Positions 44,732 to 57,649 of a stretch of 64,000 bases of DNA are shown here, one piece after another. The stretch's first letter is position 1. Every line of letters begins with the position of its first letter. The translations under genes were made by a program, and so were the position numbers. The notes beneath the pieces were generated by a model that saw only the letters and a program-made list of their open reading frames with translations, was not told the origin of the DNA and made no database searches. Source of the stretch: Nemophila menziesii (lineage: Eukaryota > Streptophyta > Magnoliopsida > Boraginales > Hydrophyllaceae); NCBI GenBank assembly GCA_029959085.1, contig JARWIR010000036.1:310001-374000 (forward strand), read 5' to 3'.

Positions 44732-45282
44732 AAGTTTATTCTTTTTGCTACAAAAGTATCAATGACATTTCACTTACTCATACTAAAGCGCTCAAGTATA
44801 TTCATGATGTAAGGCTCTTAATATAAAGATAATATTATATTAAGGAGTAGATGGAATTGTCTTTGTGGGTACTCAGTTAAGTATATAAATACCGTTAAGC
44901 AACGCATCTTCCTAATAAGATATTGGAAGATTAGTTTGTTCCATCATAGACCTAACCATTTCTAGGATTGTTCCATTCCTTCTTTCAGCCACACCATTCG
45001 GTTGTGGTGTATAGGAAGCTATCTTACTATCCCCTTTTCATCACAAGGTTATTTAAATTAATAGTATAGATATTCACGTCCACGGTCGGTCCTTAAGGTT
45101 TTTACCTTCCACTCTAACTGGTTTTCTGCTTCATTGACAAATATCATAAAACATCTCAATGCTCCAGATTTACAAAAAATCAAATAGATATAACCAAACC
45201 TAGTGAGATCATCTACAATAGCGATGAAATAATATTCCCCACGTCTAGTTTGAACAATGTCATAAGTATATTATAATTTATT
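44732..45282 (-). pseudogene. pol: Ty1/copia pol relic, copy III, internally deleted
   Basis: Only the end of the RT part (44,732-44,840) and the integrase part (44,845-45,282, with the [15 protein letters not shown] motif) remain. About 1.07 kb present in copy II (21,795-22,868) is missing between them. Confidence 0.85.
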
Positions 45283-45369
45283 ATATCATTTACATTAGAC
45301 GTAACTTTTCTAGATATTCTTATTATGTTCGGTGAAGATAATTATGTTGATTGCTCCCTTATTGTTTTA

Positions 45370-45682
45370 GGGAAAAAGACCTCCTAAATACCCAATGTTT
45401 TGAATTTGACAAATAGATTCCCAGTTTTTCAAAATTGGACATTTAGATTCACAACATTTTCATTTTTGACGTGGCATAATTTTATTTATTAAATTATAAA
45501 TTTTTTTAGTTGTGAAATAACTGTTTTACCCCTACCACGTCATCACTTAACATTAGAATTAACATCGGGTACTAACGGAAGGCAAAAAATATAATGTTGT
45601 GTACCCGTTTGTCCACTTTTAAAACCTTGGTATGTATTTTTCTAAAACGCAAATTACTGAATATCCATGGGGTCTTTTTCGC
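45370..45682. mobile_element. MITE-like element, copy III
   Basis: 313 bp, the same length as 23,403-23,715, with the same imperfect terminal inverted repeats. Confidence 0.6.
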
Positions 45683-48600
45683 ACATAAATATAATAAACT
45701 TTTCTCTATATTCATTATTAATAAAAAGAAAGAATAAAGCTACAAACTAAGTAAGGAAAAGAAAAAAGATTACCGACTTACGGATTACGTCGGCAAGCTG
45801 GGAGGTGGATGTCATCTTCTTTTTGAATTCTCTGAGCGCCATGGTTAACCGAACTTTCATAATTTCACACGACCTTCTCTAGCAGAACTGCTCGAACAAT
45901 AAACCAACGCTGAACCGTCTAACCACCACACATAAAATCCTAGCAGTAAGCTTTAAATCATTATTGCTGACCTCCACTAATGGTGTCGCCTAAGTTTCCC
46001 ACCAACACCATCAAAACACCGATCTCAACTTTTGAGTTTTCATAACTTTTGAGTTTTCATAGCTGCACACACTTGAAAACTGAACGCTGAATCTATGAGG
46101 TCTCCAATATTTGTTGGATCAAAATCTCATAATCTCTGAGCTTTCATATATATAGTACTAATTTTTTTCTAAATATTATGGGCCTCTCATAAGTTAGTTC
46201 TTTTTGTTCCAAAATAAGTATATAGTAAGACATGTGGATTTTGGATGTTTAGAAGAGGTTTCCAATATCTATTGGATCAAAATCTATAGAAAATAAGAGA
46301 AGAGGGTTCGTTGGCTATCGTTAATGTATTGATCAAGCAAGTTTCTTATACTCCGAGTTCCTAACTTCTTTATAATTCGTATGGATGAAAATAATCATTT
46401 GAATTCAATGCACTCATCATGAGCTCAGTAAGGTAGAAATTCATTCATCGTGTTTACAAAAATTGGGTTTTAAGCACATCTTTATAAAAAAATTGTTGCC
46501 TAATAAGTATCATATGTAATCAGTTGATAAATATACACAACTCATTAGGAAAATATACACAACCCAAAAATACGTAACCCATAAAAAAACTCCCAATCCA
46601 TTGCAAATATAAATATAACCCATTGAAGGTTTAAAATTTAGACTTGTTGAGAATAAGAGAATGTTTTTTGACCTTTTTAAAAATTAACTCAGAAAAAATT
46701 ATGTACTCATTCCTATAAGCTCACAATTTTATATTTGGAGCAGTTTGTTTTTTAAGTAATTTTCTTTTTAGTTACATGGAAGAGTTGCTTTTAGACCTGG
46801 TGTCATTGACACGGTTCTAATCTGTAGCGCCTAAAAGAATAACCAAGCCAAGGCTCTGGACAGTTGAGCTAACCCAAATGGTTATTATGTATTTTTCTTA
46901 TCTCACGTTTTTTATATTTCAAGTTTATCCTAATTTATATTCTTGAAGTTGTCCGTGCATGTACTATACTATGTGCATATTCTCTAATCTTTCTTGTTTA
47001 ATCACGACCAAAGATACTTTTGTGTAATACATGTTCTTTTTTCTTTTCTTTTTTGTCATGAGTAATACATGCTCTTAAAACCCATATTTACAACTTACAC
47101 CTAAATATGGCTTTATAAAACTATAAGAACCCAAATTCAACACACTTTTGAAACTTGTATGATTGTTTTTGTGAAGAAACCTTGACTATGTTAAACAGGC
47201 AATCCTTGAGGAAAAATAAAGTTGAATTTAATGGTGTCTCACTAGGTCACTCATTTGTACTCAATGTAGTTGCTTTACTGGAAACTTCAACCAAGATGAA
47301 AGATAGGAAACTAACCAAGCACCAATTAAGGATCAGAAAAATACACTAACACAAATAATCACACGGAACACCAAATATGCGGCAAACAACAGAACTAGTA
47401 AACACATTTTGAACGAGCTGCTCCCATGTGGTTGGAGCAGCGTAATAAAGAATAGAGAGAAATCAAAAACAAAAAAAAAATAGAAAAAGAGATCTTAATA
47501 GACTTATAGACTTATAGAGAGAACGACGACCCACTCATATAATGTGAGTTTTAAATTAATACTAAAAAACCACAACCTTTAATATGAAAGTACAAACAAA
47601 TTATCTATAGTAATTAAATTGGACATTAATACAATAAACTAAAAAGTAAGAAACAGCTGCTTAAAGTGGCACTATCAATTAGGATATCACACATAGTAGT
47701 TACTTCACATGATTCAACTGAAAAAAGTTTTATGTTGTCAACTCTGGTGAGGCCTCAGGTGGCTAAACTTTTACCACAATATCATCAACAAAATTTGATG
47801 AGGTATCACAATCAAAACTACTACACCAGGGACATTATTCCTAGTGCTCCTCGCCCACACTTTCAATACCAAAACAACACTTTACAGACTGTTGCTAATT
47901 TTCTCCAAGGTAACAATCTCTTAATAGCTTCCATCTTTAATAAGTACTATTTACCTAGAAAAAAGAAAAGGAAAAATCAGCATCAGAGTTTCCTGTGATC
48001 ATGAATATTTCCTTTCCATTGCTAAAGCCTTTCATCTTTATAGTTAATCTCTCCAGGAATTTCAATGGAAGGAGATATTGGCTGAACATCAAAAATCAAT
48101 ATTAAATACATAAGACCATGCATTAACCACCCAACAATTCTAAATACATCCGCTTAACAGTATATCACAGTAAAAGTAAACTACCAATTAAATCTTACCA
48201 TGGAAATTATTAAACCTGTATAGTTAACTGAAATGTCACGGCCAACGATCTTATTCGTTTTATGTTTTTGTTCAGTAATGATATTATTCTTGACATGAGT
48301 TTCTGCCTGTGTGCAAAATATAAAAAAATCACTATTAATCCCTTCCAAATAAATAAGCATTATTTCTATGTTAATATTTTTTAATTATCAAGTAAATACG
48401 TAAAAGTAAAGAGTAATTAGTTCAAATCTAACTCAAATTCAAGCTATAATCCCAATTTAATGATTAAATTTATGGATAAAATACATTAATGATTATCCAT
48501 AAATATCACATATAGAGAAAAAGACTAGTTGGGAGGGCTATTGGTGGGATGGCCGTTGATGAGTTATCTTCGGATTGTGATAATGTTTAAACCAAATCCA

Positions 48601-49010
48601 CTAACCCAACTAACCCAACTCATTCTTCACCTATATGGCCCCCTATGGTGCAAATGTATTGTATAAGATACGATTCTGATTTCTCTTAGCGGTCAGGAAA
48701 TCCATAACAGAGCGAGCATCTACATTTTAATTGTTCAATGGACTAGAAATCCAGAGTTTTACCCAACAAACAGCATAAACTTTCTTTCTTAATTGTAACA
48801 ATTCCTCAATATCTCCTACTTTTTTTACCTTAGGTTTTGCAGATCGATTGTATATTTCATCGTTATTACAACTTAATAAGTGGGAAATATGAAAAAAGTG
48901 AGGAGAATGGAGAGTGTACCTGATTTAAACATCACTGATAAAAAGGAACTTTTCCTCTTACTTTTGATTTATGAAGAAAAGGTAACTGAAATGAGGGTTT
49001 TATATAAGTT
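45683..49010. other. Anonymous DNA of the duplicated segment, copy III
   Basis: It parallels 23,716-26,966. It includes the extra piece at about 46,455-46,642, the second SINE-like head (46,780-46,880, minus) and the copies of the two small hypothetical ORFs (47,158-47,349 and 47,732-47,998). No recognisable gene is present. Confidence 0.55.
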
Positions 49011-50809
49011 CAAGGATTTTTCCTTTTTTGGTCCTAATTTTTTATGAAATTGACAAGTTGCCCCATTATTTAATTCTATTAGATACCCCTAACTTTTGTT
49101 TTCGTGACTCGTGGTCCGTTACTAACGTCTTCCGTCCAAAATTACCGTTAAAAGCATTTTTATAATTTTTTATTCTTAATCCGTTTTATTTAATTAATTA
49201 TCTTAACCCCATATTTTTAAAAGGGCAAAATAGGTAATTCTGAAATGCCTACCCTATATATACACGAAACAAAACAAAAAAATTAAAACAAAGTCAAAAT
49301 CAAAAGACAAGGGAGGGTTTGGTTTGGGGAAGAACAAGAAGACGAAGAACCCAGATTACATAAGACGATGTACTTTAGCTCGAAAGATAATCAATGGCAC
49401 CGTTTACGTTATGGAGTAAGTGTGTTTATTTATTACCCCTAAATCTTTGCTTGTTGGTTAAGATCTTTTAATCTGTAAATGTAGTGTTTTCGAGTATATT
49501 TATTACATTTTTAGATATCACGTGTGAAGGGCAGGATTTAGTTAGTAATAAGAGTATATTTTACGGGATTTGGTTACCATATTGATAGTGTATCCATATT
49601 TCATAATTATTTTTCCATTAATTGGTTCCTAACGTAATGGGTAACTAATTTATTCGAAATTGATCGTGTAACAGAGAAATTTGCACTGAGGATTCGCTTT
49701 TGTGGGATATTCAATGAAGACACGAGCAATTACCATGATTTAAAGATTGAGTATGTAGATGGTTGTGAATATGACAAATTTAGTATACATGTACTTAAGA
49801 AGGCTGTTTCGAAGTTAGGGATAAAAGGTAACTTGGAGTACAACTATTTGAAATTGGGGGAAAAACTACCTGATTGTCTAGTATGTTTAGACTGCAAGGA
49901 TAAATGTATGGAGATGTGTAGCATTGGAGAGAACAACGTAACTGTTGACCTGTTTGTTGTTAGGAAACCAGTAATACATGAAAACCACGAAATTCAAACT
50001 CCTTATTTCATGCCTTTGTCATTAACTTGGAATAAGGTTGAAGAAATAGTTCAGTAACGAGAAGAAGATAAAGTTCATACCAATAATGACCTTGATGAGA
50101 TGGAAGTTCAGAACTGTAATGAAGGGCAAGAAGAAGTAGTTAAAACCATTGGTGAAAGGCCTAATATGAAAAGTGTAGAAGAAAAGAGTGATGAAAGGCA
50201 TGGTGAGAAAAGTGTGGAAGAAAAGACAGTTGAAGAGGAAAATATAAAGGTACACAGTCATTTGACAATTTAGCCCTTAATATTTTAGTTGATTGACAAT
50301 TTAACCCCTAATTTACATATATTTGACTATATATTTATTTTAACTTTATAGGTTGTTTGTGAAGATCAAAACACAACTGATGTTAATGTAACTGAAGGTG
50401 AGAACGACGAAGTAAAAAATTTAGTTTCATAGACTGTAGAGAAAGTAGTTGCTGAGAAAGAACTAAACAAGGTAGGTAATGTTGGTTTGGAAGGAGGAAA
50501 CACTTGGGATGAAAGGCCTGATATGAAAAGCGTGGAAGAAAAGAATGGTGAAAGACATTATGGGAAAAGCATGGAAGAAAAGATAGTTGAAGAAGAAACA
50601 ATAAAGGTACACAGTCATTTGACAGTTTAGCCCTTAACATTTCAGTTGATTGACAAATCACCCCCTTAATTTACATATATTTGACTGTATATTTCTTTTA
50701 CCTTTTTAGGTTGTTTGCGAAGATAAAAACACACCTGATGTTAATGTAACTGAAGGTGAAGGTGAGAAAGAAGAAGTAAATAATTTTGTTAATGAGACTT
50801 TGGAAGAAC
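49011..50809 (+). mobile_element. MULE copy III, 5' half, truncated
   Basis: It matches 26,967-28,767. The transposase start (ATG 49,394), exon 2 (from 49,675) and the duplicated exon-intron units are kept. It has its own stop at 50,056-50,058 (CAA to TAA) besides the shared TAG near 50,430. At 50,809 it joins antisense element D. Confidence 0.85.
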
Positions 50810-51182
50810 CTTCAAAACTCCGAAAATTTTCTAGTTTTTCACCCCAAACTCGAACCCTTGCATACCTACACACCAAAAACACTAATACCTTTCTCAAATA
50901 CGCAATATGCACTAAAAACACATAAACTAACTATAAAGAATGAAAAAACTAAAAAAAACTAAACCAATAAAGCATTTAAAGCTTGGGGTGTCTCCCAAGA
51001 GCACTTTTATTTAACGTCATTTAAAGTTTGACGGGTTACATCCATTATTCCTTGATTATGTAACCTCCCCAGCAGTGGGTAAGGCTGTGTATGTCTACAA
51101 TTCGCGTTCTTTGACCTCTCGGAGGTTGTATCTCTATTAATTTTGGTGTCACTACTCGAGTAACAACAAATGGTCCCATCCA

Positions 51183-52256
51183 CTAATTTTTGAAACCTCG
51201 TGGTCTATTCTCTTGTTTGGAGGTCTTCCAAGCAACCGTGGTTCCGACCCCAAACTCATCTTTAGCTTTCTTCTTCACGGGTTCATGGTGGTGGTCCTTT
51301 TCTTTAACCTCTTTAGATATTTCTGGAACAATGGGGAATTCAAGTGGCTCCTCCTCTAGAATTTTGTCCAAAACAAGGGATGTTTCAGAACTTTCTTTTG
51401 TTATGAGGGCCACACTTTCAACCTCGATCTCTACACTCGCGTTCTCATTGGTTTCCGGAATAGCTTCTATGAATACTTGTTGCGGTGTGAGATCTTTTCT
51501 ATTACTTTCAAGCATTTGGGTGTAAGTTTTGTCTTTACACACCTCTACAAATGCTTTATCGATGTCACCGTTTGAATGATTTGTCTTTATTGGATTTGGA
51601 GGTGACATCGATGGAGTACTAGGTGGTGAATCCATCCTAGTATCTTCTTCTTCTATCTCTTTTCTAACCAAGACTTCAATATTTAATTCCTCTAAACGTG
51701 GCTTGGCTGGGTTTTCCATGGATGCAATCGTCTCTTCACAAGATTTAATTTCAACTTCGACTCCATTACCAACAATTGACTCATCTATGCTTAGCGTGGT
51801 TGACTCTTCTATTGTTGGAATCTCTAGTTCACTAGGTGCAACTTGTGGCGATTCCACTTTCTCCTCTTCTTGAAGGCTAAATTCTGTAGCTACATCGAAC
51901 CAAACATCGCTATCAATTTGAATGGCTTCATCATCTAAATTTGTACTTTGGCCCATTTGCATAGACGATACTTGTTGCAATTGATCAATTGTTTCTGTGA
52001 GTTGCGTCACTCGTTGCTCCATTAATTGATGATGTTGTTGCATGACTTGCACTAATGATATGATAGCATCGATTTTCGCATTACTCTTTATTATGTTATC
52101 CTCCGTGGCCTTCATGAAACAATTGAGGGAGTCCTCCAACTTCCTGAGCCTATTATAATGATCTGTCAAGCTTCCGCGTGTTAGATCCATAAATTGTTGT
52201 ACTGGTATACAACAGGTCTGTATTGGAATTTGCTCTTGATAGGGGGAAATCTCCAT
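51183..52256 (-). CDS. Element D long ORF, gag-like position, coiled coil and acidic
   Basis: The frame is open for 376 codons. I prefer the Met at 52,256 (MEISPYQEQIPIQ), which gives about 357 residues. The first 110 residues form a likely coiled coil (DHYNRLRKLEDSLNCFMKA, IDAIISLVQVMQQHHQLMEQ). A long acidic, Ser/Thr-rich part follows (EEEKVESPQ, STTLSIDESIV), with a Lys-rich end (KKKAKDEFG). No zinc knuckle, protease or RT is present. It lies about 100 bp inside the primer site, where gag would be, and its layout resembles the broken element C ORF. The intact frame suggests a younger copy or selection. Function is unknown. Confidence 0.6.
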   Translation of the reverse strand: MEISPYQEQIPIQTCCIPVQQFMDLTRGSLTDHYNRLRKLEDSLNCFMKATEDNIIKSNAKIDAIISLVQVMQQHHQLMEQRVTQLTETIDQLQQVSSMQMGQSTNLDDEAIQIDSDVWFDVATEFSLQEEEKVESPQVAPSELEIPTIEESTTLSIDESIVGNGVEVEIKSCEETIASMENPAKPRLEELNIEVLVRKEIEEEDTRMDSPPSTPSMSPPNPIKTNHSNGDIDKAFVEVCKDKTYTQMLESNRKDLTPQQVFIEAIPETNENASVEIEVESVALITKESSETSLVLDKILEEEPLEFPIVPEISKEVKEKDHHHEPVKKKAKDEFGVGTTVAWKTSKQENRPRGFKN

Positions 52257-52360
52257 ACCTAAGGAAAAACCTGAAAAGAGACTAAAACAAAATAAACGTA
52301 AAACTAAAAACAACTAAAACTACCAACCTAACTTAAACACAAAATAAAATAACCGGTATA

Positions 52361-52380
52361 AATCCCCGGCAGCGGCGCCA
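52361..52380 (-). other. Primer-binding site of element D, tRNA-Asp
   Basis: The minus strand reads TGGCGCCGCTGCCGGGGATT, 18 of 20 positions matching the expected complement of plant tRNA-Asp. It is the best-preserved site in the window. Confidence 0.88.
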
Positions 52381-52386
52381 AAAACT

Positions 52387-52799
52387 TGGTGGATCCTTGT
52401 GTGTTATAAAATAATGAAATAAAAGCAAAGGAATAAAGGATCCACAGACCGCAAGTGTACGGGTCGCACCAAGTAATAGATAAGTAAATACGGGATTATC
52501 GTCTCCACAGGGATTTAAGAAGTTATTCTAAATTCGTGTTCAATATCAGAATAGATAGTTTTAATTGCTTTAAATAAAAAGATAAATAGCAAGGGTGTTT
52601 GTTTGATAATAACTAAATAATAAAATAGACAATAAAATAAACAATTAATAATTATGCACGAAAGATAAGGATATGCAAGTATGAATCTATCGTATTGAAT
52701 CTATGATTACGAAGAATAAGGGTGAATGGAAAATCTCACAATAGTCGGGAATCTATAATCTCCTAGCCCCCGTCAGGGTTGACCTAGGAGCTATCCTAC
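52387..52799 (-). repeat. LTR type D, 3' part only
   Basis: On the plus strand it starts TGGTGGATCC. It contains the conserved terminal block (52,448-52,479) and one G-rich box in antisense (CCCCCGTCAGGG near 52,768). Similarity to the other LTRs ends at about 52,799. Confidence 0.75.
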
Positions 52800-55700
52800 G
52801 TTTCTTCAAATCATCTCTCCTATATCACTTTTAAACTTTTTTTCAACAACATCTGAAGTAACGTCGAGTTATTTTAAATATTCATTTTCCATGAAAGTCA
52901 TTATTGATACTTTTTCTATAGGCAAGACTTCATTCCTATATTGGATGGTTCAAAATCCATATCATAACCATTAATTATATTGATAAAACACATCTCATTA
53001 AATTAATTAGGTAGTTATTATAATTAATCTTTTAATTTTGGAATATGGGGTATGTGTCATAATACGATTAGTATTTGACTATTCAATTTTGTATGGAAAT
53101 ATTTTCTTTTTTATCTCTATCGAATTAATGTTGTGGTCGAGTGAATTTTTTTTTTGAAATAAAAGTTTAAAAACATAGGTTATGTTATTATTATTATTTT
53201 TAAATTATCTACTACTTATTAAATGTTCTATAGTAGTCCTTATGTTCTTGTAATCTTGACCCCGAAAAATATTTTTTGATAAAAATATTATAAATACACA
53301 CAAACACAATTATATATATATATATATATATATATATGGTTTATTTGTACTTCATTTGTTTTTTAATCCAATATATTAAAAATCATTGAAAATTAGTACA
53401 TCCGAAAATTGGTGATTAGAATGTTTATTTTCTTAAATTTATCGAGTGTTCAAAATTAAATTGATGTAACAAACTTCTTTAACAACACTTGGAGCTTCGA
53501 ATACATAGTTGAGATGTGAATTTATTCTGAGCTTTTCCAATTGGAAGAAAATTTACTGCTCAGTAAAAAAGTAGGTTATATTGTGGTAAATAGTAAATAC
53601 CTGCGAAAAAAGCTTTGGTGGTGGTGGTGGAGGAGCTGAAGATTCCGGTGGTGGAGAAAGTTCATATTCCTATGATGAATCATTATTCAAGTTAATTACA
53701 ATATTTGGTCCCTGTATTAAGCAAAAATTGTCCTACAGGTCCCCATATTTATGCAAACGATGTACTAATTGTTCCTAAAGCATGCAAAATTTGTCTACAT
53801 GTCTCTAACCATAAAAAACAATGCACTATAGGTCCCTATATTGTGTAAAAATTGCACTATAAATCCTATTTAGCAACTCACTTGAGCAGATTTATATTTT
53901 TTATTACTTAATTCTTCTTTCATAATGAGCATACTAGCTTGAAGCTCATAAATCTTTCCAAGTAGTAACCTTTCCCTCTCATTAACTTTGCTAAATCACC
54001 TTACAAAATGAAAAAAAATAAAAAAACATTTGTAATATTAGTTTTGTGTACCAGGTTTACATAATGAATAAGATTGTCAAAATTCATGTACCATGAGTGA
54101 GCATATTGATACTTGAAATCTGTTCCCATGGTCCACATTATATAATTTGTGCGAGTAACGTTAGGTTGTGTAAGTTTAAATGTAAAAAGTATGTAGTAAA
54201 ACTTTAAATTTAAATTTTAGGTTACAACTTTCAAACTCACCTATTTTAAAGCAACTGCTACGATATCATTAACACGCTCTTGAACATTTTAATCAAAAAG
54301 TTTTATATCATCCTTCAGTTCATAAACAAGTCATGATTATATTTACGTTCAAGAAGATTTTTAAGAATCAATTCTATTATTATTTTAGAAATTCACCCGG
54401 GCTATGGGAAAATCATTGTTTTTTCAAAGTACAAGCCCTTTGGAGGTTCATAATACTCAGGAAATGCACCAGAAAATTTTTGGCATAAATTAGACAAGTT
54501 ATAAAAAGGGATGATTTAGAATTTGTCTAATTTTGACCATAAAATTAGATACTAACCTGTGAAGATGAACCAAAACTTTTTGAGCCTCTCCAAACAACCT
54601 CAAGACAATCGATTATAATCTCGAGACATTTTATTTATCCATTTACATAGTAAAGAATGTACCTCTTCCCCCAAAAGGTACGCTTGAACAACAAAATATC
54701 CAAATATAATGTGGTGACGCCTCATCATGTATCCACATACCACCATTTCTAAATATAAGTCAAATTTAAAAAACAATTATTAGTTATAGAATATCGTATT
54801 GTAGCTTATTGCTTTAAAGTATTAGTTATAATCATATGTTTATGTATAAAATAGTAATACATTAGCTCAAGTGACCCGAGATGATAAGCTTCTTCACAGT
54901 GATTTGCATAGCCTCACTTTTTTGTCTCCACCGCCACTGTAAAAAGGCCTCAATACAAGAAAATATTAAGTATTCGTGATTTTCAGAGCATACCCATAAG
55001 CTGGAAAGTGATTTTAATTTTGGAGAGAAGTAATTCCTTAAAAATACTACATACGCGTGCAATTCATATTAATTAAATTACATAAAACAAAACTCCGTCT
55101 ACTAATGGGGTTCAGGTTGATTCAGATAATAGTTTTATGTTTAGATAAGGACCTGTGGTTCAATTAACATTACTATAGCGGGATGTCTTGACGCGAATCA
55201 CACTTGGACTTGATGTTGAAATTTTATAGTTGCTGATGGCCCCCTAAATGAGCTTATTCAGATATTAAGTAATTATGTTCATACGAAAGCTCAAAAATTG
55301 AACTTTATATTTGAAGCATATCACACAAAGCTGAGAGAAACTAAGATGTGTTGGATGGGACTGAACTTAAAAGTTCACTTAATGTACAACTTGAACCTAA
55401 ACACAATAGTGCTGTACATCATCACAGTGCCCCTTCCTATGATGCTTCCAATTTTCTTTCCAGGACATAAGTAGTGATATATAGTATCTTTAGAGCCTAA
55501 TGTGAAAGGATCTTTATTATTTTTTGAATGACTTCTTTTGTTTGTTCCATTTCGGGATATTCAGATTAAGATCTTGAGCGTTTTCCATAGTTGTTCCTTT
55601 TACCAGCCATCTAGACACAATCACCTACCATTCAGTAAATTTCACCATTAGTTCCTATGTTATGCAAAATAGGAAAATATATCCTAATGTTTCAATATGT

Positions 55701-57186
55701 AGCATAATTACACGTAGAGCACTAAATTCACAATGTTAAAGGAAATTTTGTATTAACACAAGGAGCCATGATGCAATAAACACTTCAATTAATACAATAA
55801 ACAAATATATTTAAAAGTCAAACCAACCAAGAACCAATGAATTATACCGCACTTCCAAAATTAAATTCTTTAGTTATGAAAATGGTAAATAAGAAATCAC
55901 GATAGAAGGTACAAAATGCAAAAACTGTAACTGTAGCAATTTCTTCTTTTAACACATGAACTGGCACATGCAACGAATTCATACTCAGATAAAAAACTGT
56001 AAACATTCATTATAGCGATATAAAATGTTCTTTGAGGCCATCTGTAAAAATTTAATGAATTGAAAAATAAAACTAATTGGTACTTACACATTTTTACAAT
56101 AATATTATCCCATTATATGTAAATACAATGAGAAAGAAAACAAAGAGAATTTCACCTTCGCTTTGCATAGTTACCAATGTAACCTTGGTTTGAGGCTTGC
56201 ACCAATAAATGACACTGATGATATTCCAAGCGAGACATTCACCTAACACAAAATATTTATACACTCAACACATATTCAAATTCAATTACAAAAAAGAACT
56301 CAAATTGATCAGATCAAATTGCCAAATGACAATGATTGAACAAACCTGCTGCTTGATAATTATTGAGCAAACTTCTACATCCAAAGTTAAAGAAGAATTA
56401 TGAAAACACATATAATTAAGTTGCTAATGTTATTGCATTAGTTTAATATATCTTACGATAATTCTATCTTAAGGCGAAGAATTATTGATAGAACAAATCA
56501 TTTCAGAATTTTAACAAACAGTTGGTTGGCATACATAAATAGATCCAATGTCCAATTCACTATCATAAAGAATGAATCAATGCCGAATGTTTTCACTAGG
56601 TCGAAAATATAAATTCATTAATGAAATATTTATAACTCATTATGAAATTAGACAAAGTTAATAATCAAATAATAGTATAAATATATTTTAAGCTGGGAAA
56701 ACTTGCTTTTTTCTTTTGAAATTAGTCCTATGAGCTATGAAAACTTTAAATATGATCAGACTTAAATTTGTGATGTGAGCTGACATTCGGAGAATTTGTC
56801 GTGAAGAGGTTAGTCTAGTACATAGATTATAATTCACACTTGATGTTATCTGAATTTTCCAGAGACAGATTATGAGCCACCACATAAATTGCTAGCACTT
56901 AAGAAATATATTAGGTATGGAGAGAGAATATAAATAAATTAACGAATGCTAGTGGAGATAAAGTATTGGGAGGTGGAGGAGATTATGTCTGTGGTGGAAA
57001 TTGTTGGTTGCATAGAGTAGGAATAGCGGTGGAGATGATGCGTCTTCTCTTGTGTGGAAGTTCCGGCGTGGAAGCTTCGGTAGTAGGGAGAACACGGAGA
57101 TGGAGTTGAAGATAATGATTATGCAAGAGAGCTTAAGCTATATTTTGACATAAAAAAGAGAATAGATTATAATTTTTATTACTTGT
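52800..57186. other. AT-rich DNA with unrecognised exon-like pieces, minus strand
   Basis: No protein family could be named. On the minus strand 53,675-53,596 could be an exon encoding a proline-rich piece (LSPPPESSAPPPPPKLF) between an AG acceptor and a GT donor. Open pieces near 54,760-54,560 and 55,062-54,862 and a possible first exon near 57,150-56,950 point the same way. They may be remains of one antisense gene, but I cannot link them with confidence. A (TA)n microsatellite lies at 53,314-53,337. An intron-like stretch at 53,690-53,880 consists of repeated GGTCCCTATATT / AAAATTGCACTATA motifs. Confidence 0.35.
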
Positions 57187-57193
57187 TGTTATT

Positions 57194-57373
57194 AGGAAAA
57201 TTCTTCCATCCAATATTGGATGATCCTACACCAATAATATTAATACACATAACCCATGTTTTAAACTTACAAAAGTAATTAACTTATTAATTTAATGACA
57301 TGTGTTTTGTTATAATTATCAGTGGCCATGATATAAATATTGGACCATACAATATTGGATGTATGTCTTACCC
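57194..57373. mobile_element. MITE-like unit 1
   Basis: About 180 bp bounded by CATCCAATATTGGATGATCC at the left and GGACCATACAATATTGGATG at the right, which are imperfect inverted repeats (about 17 of 20). A near copy lies at 61,085-61,257. Confidence 0.55.
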
Positions 57374-57518
57374 TTTTTATTAAGTCAGTTTTCTAATAAA
57401 CAAGTTGATAAATTTAATTTTTTTTTTTAATATATAAAAAATTAGATTAATTACATATTACTTTTAATATGTACCCATTTTGACTATAATATAAAAAAAT
57501 TGAAAAAAATAATAATTA

Positions 57519-57545
57519 TTGTAATAATAATAATAATAATATATA
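57519..57545. repeat. TAA/ATA microsatellite
   Basis: A run of ATA/TAA trinucleotides in very AT-rich DNA. Confidence 0.8.
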
Positions 57546-57649
57546 TTTCATTTTGTAACTAAATTTAATATATTACTTTAGATAATTTAATAAATAATAA
57601 ATTTGGAAAAGGGTAAAATGAATAACAAGTATAAGTAGATAGCCCACTA

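Larger units (their letters stand above)
50810..52799 (-). mobile_element. Non-autonomous Athila-like element D, partial
   Basis: On the minus strand it has an LTR end (52,799-52,387), a good primer site (52,380-52,361) and a long ORF (52,256-51,183). It then has internal DNA related to element C, sharing GGTGTCTCCCAAGAGCACTT near 50,986 with the C sequence near 14,190. The rest of the element is cut off at the MULE junction. The LTR is also cut at about 52,799. Confidence 0.8.

Noticed and set aside
51190..51525. Plus-strand ORF of 111 codons
   Set aside because: It is entirely inside the long antisense element D ORF and reads as its reverse-strand shadow.
53596..53675. Proline-rich exon suggestive of a formin FH1 region
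   Set aside because: A short proline run alone is not diagnostic and no FH2 motifs were found nearby. It is kept only as an unrecognised exon-like piece.
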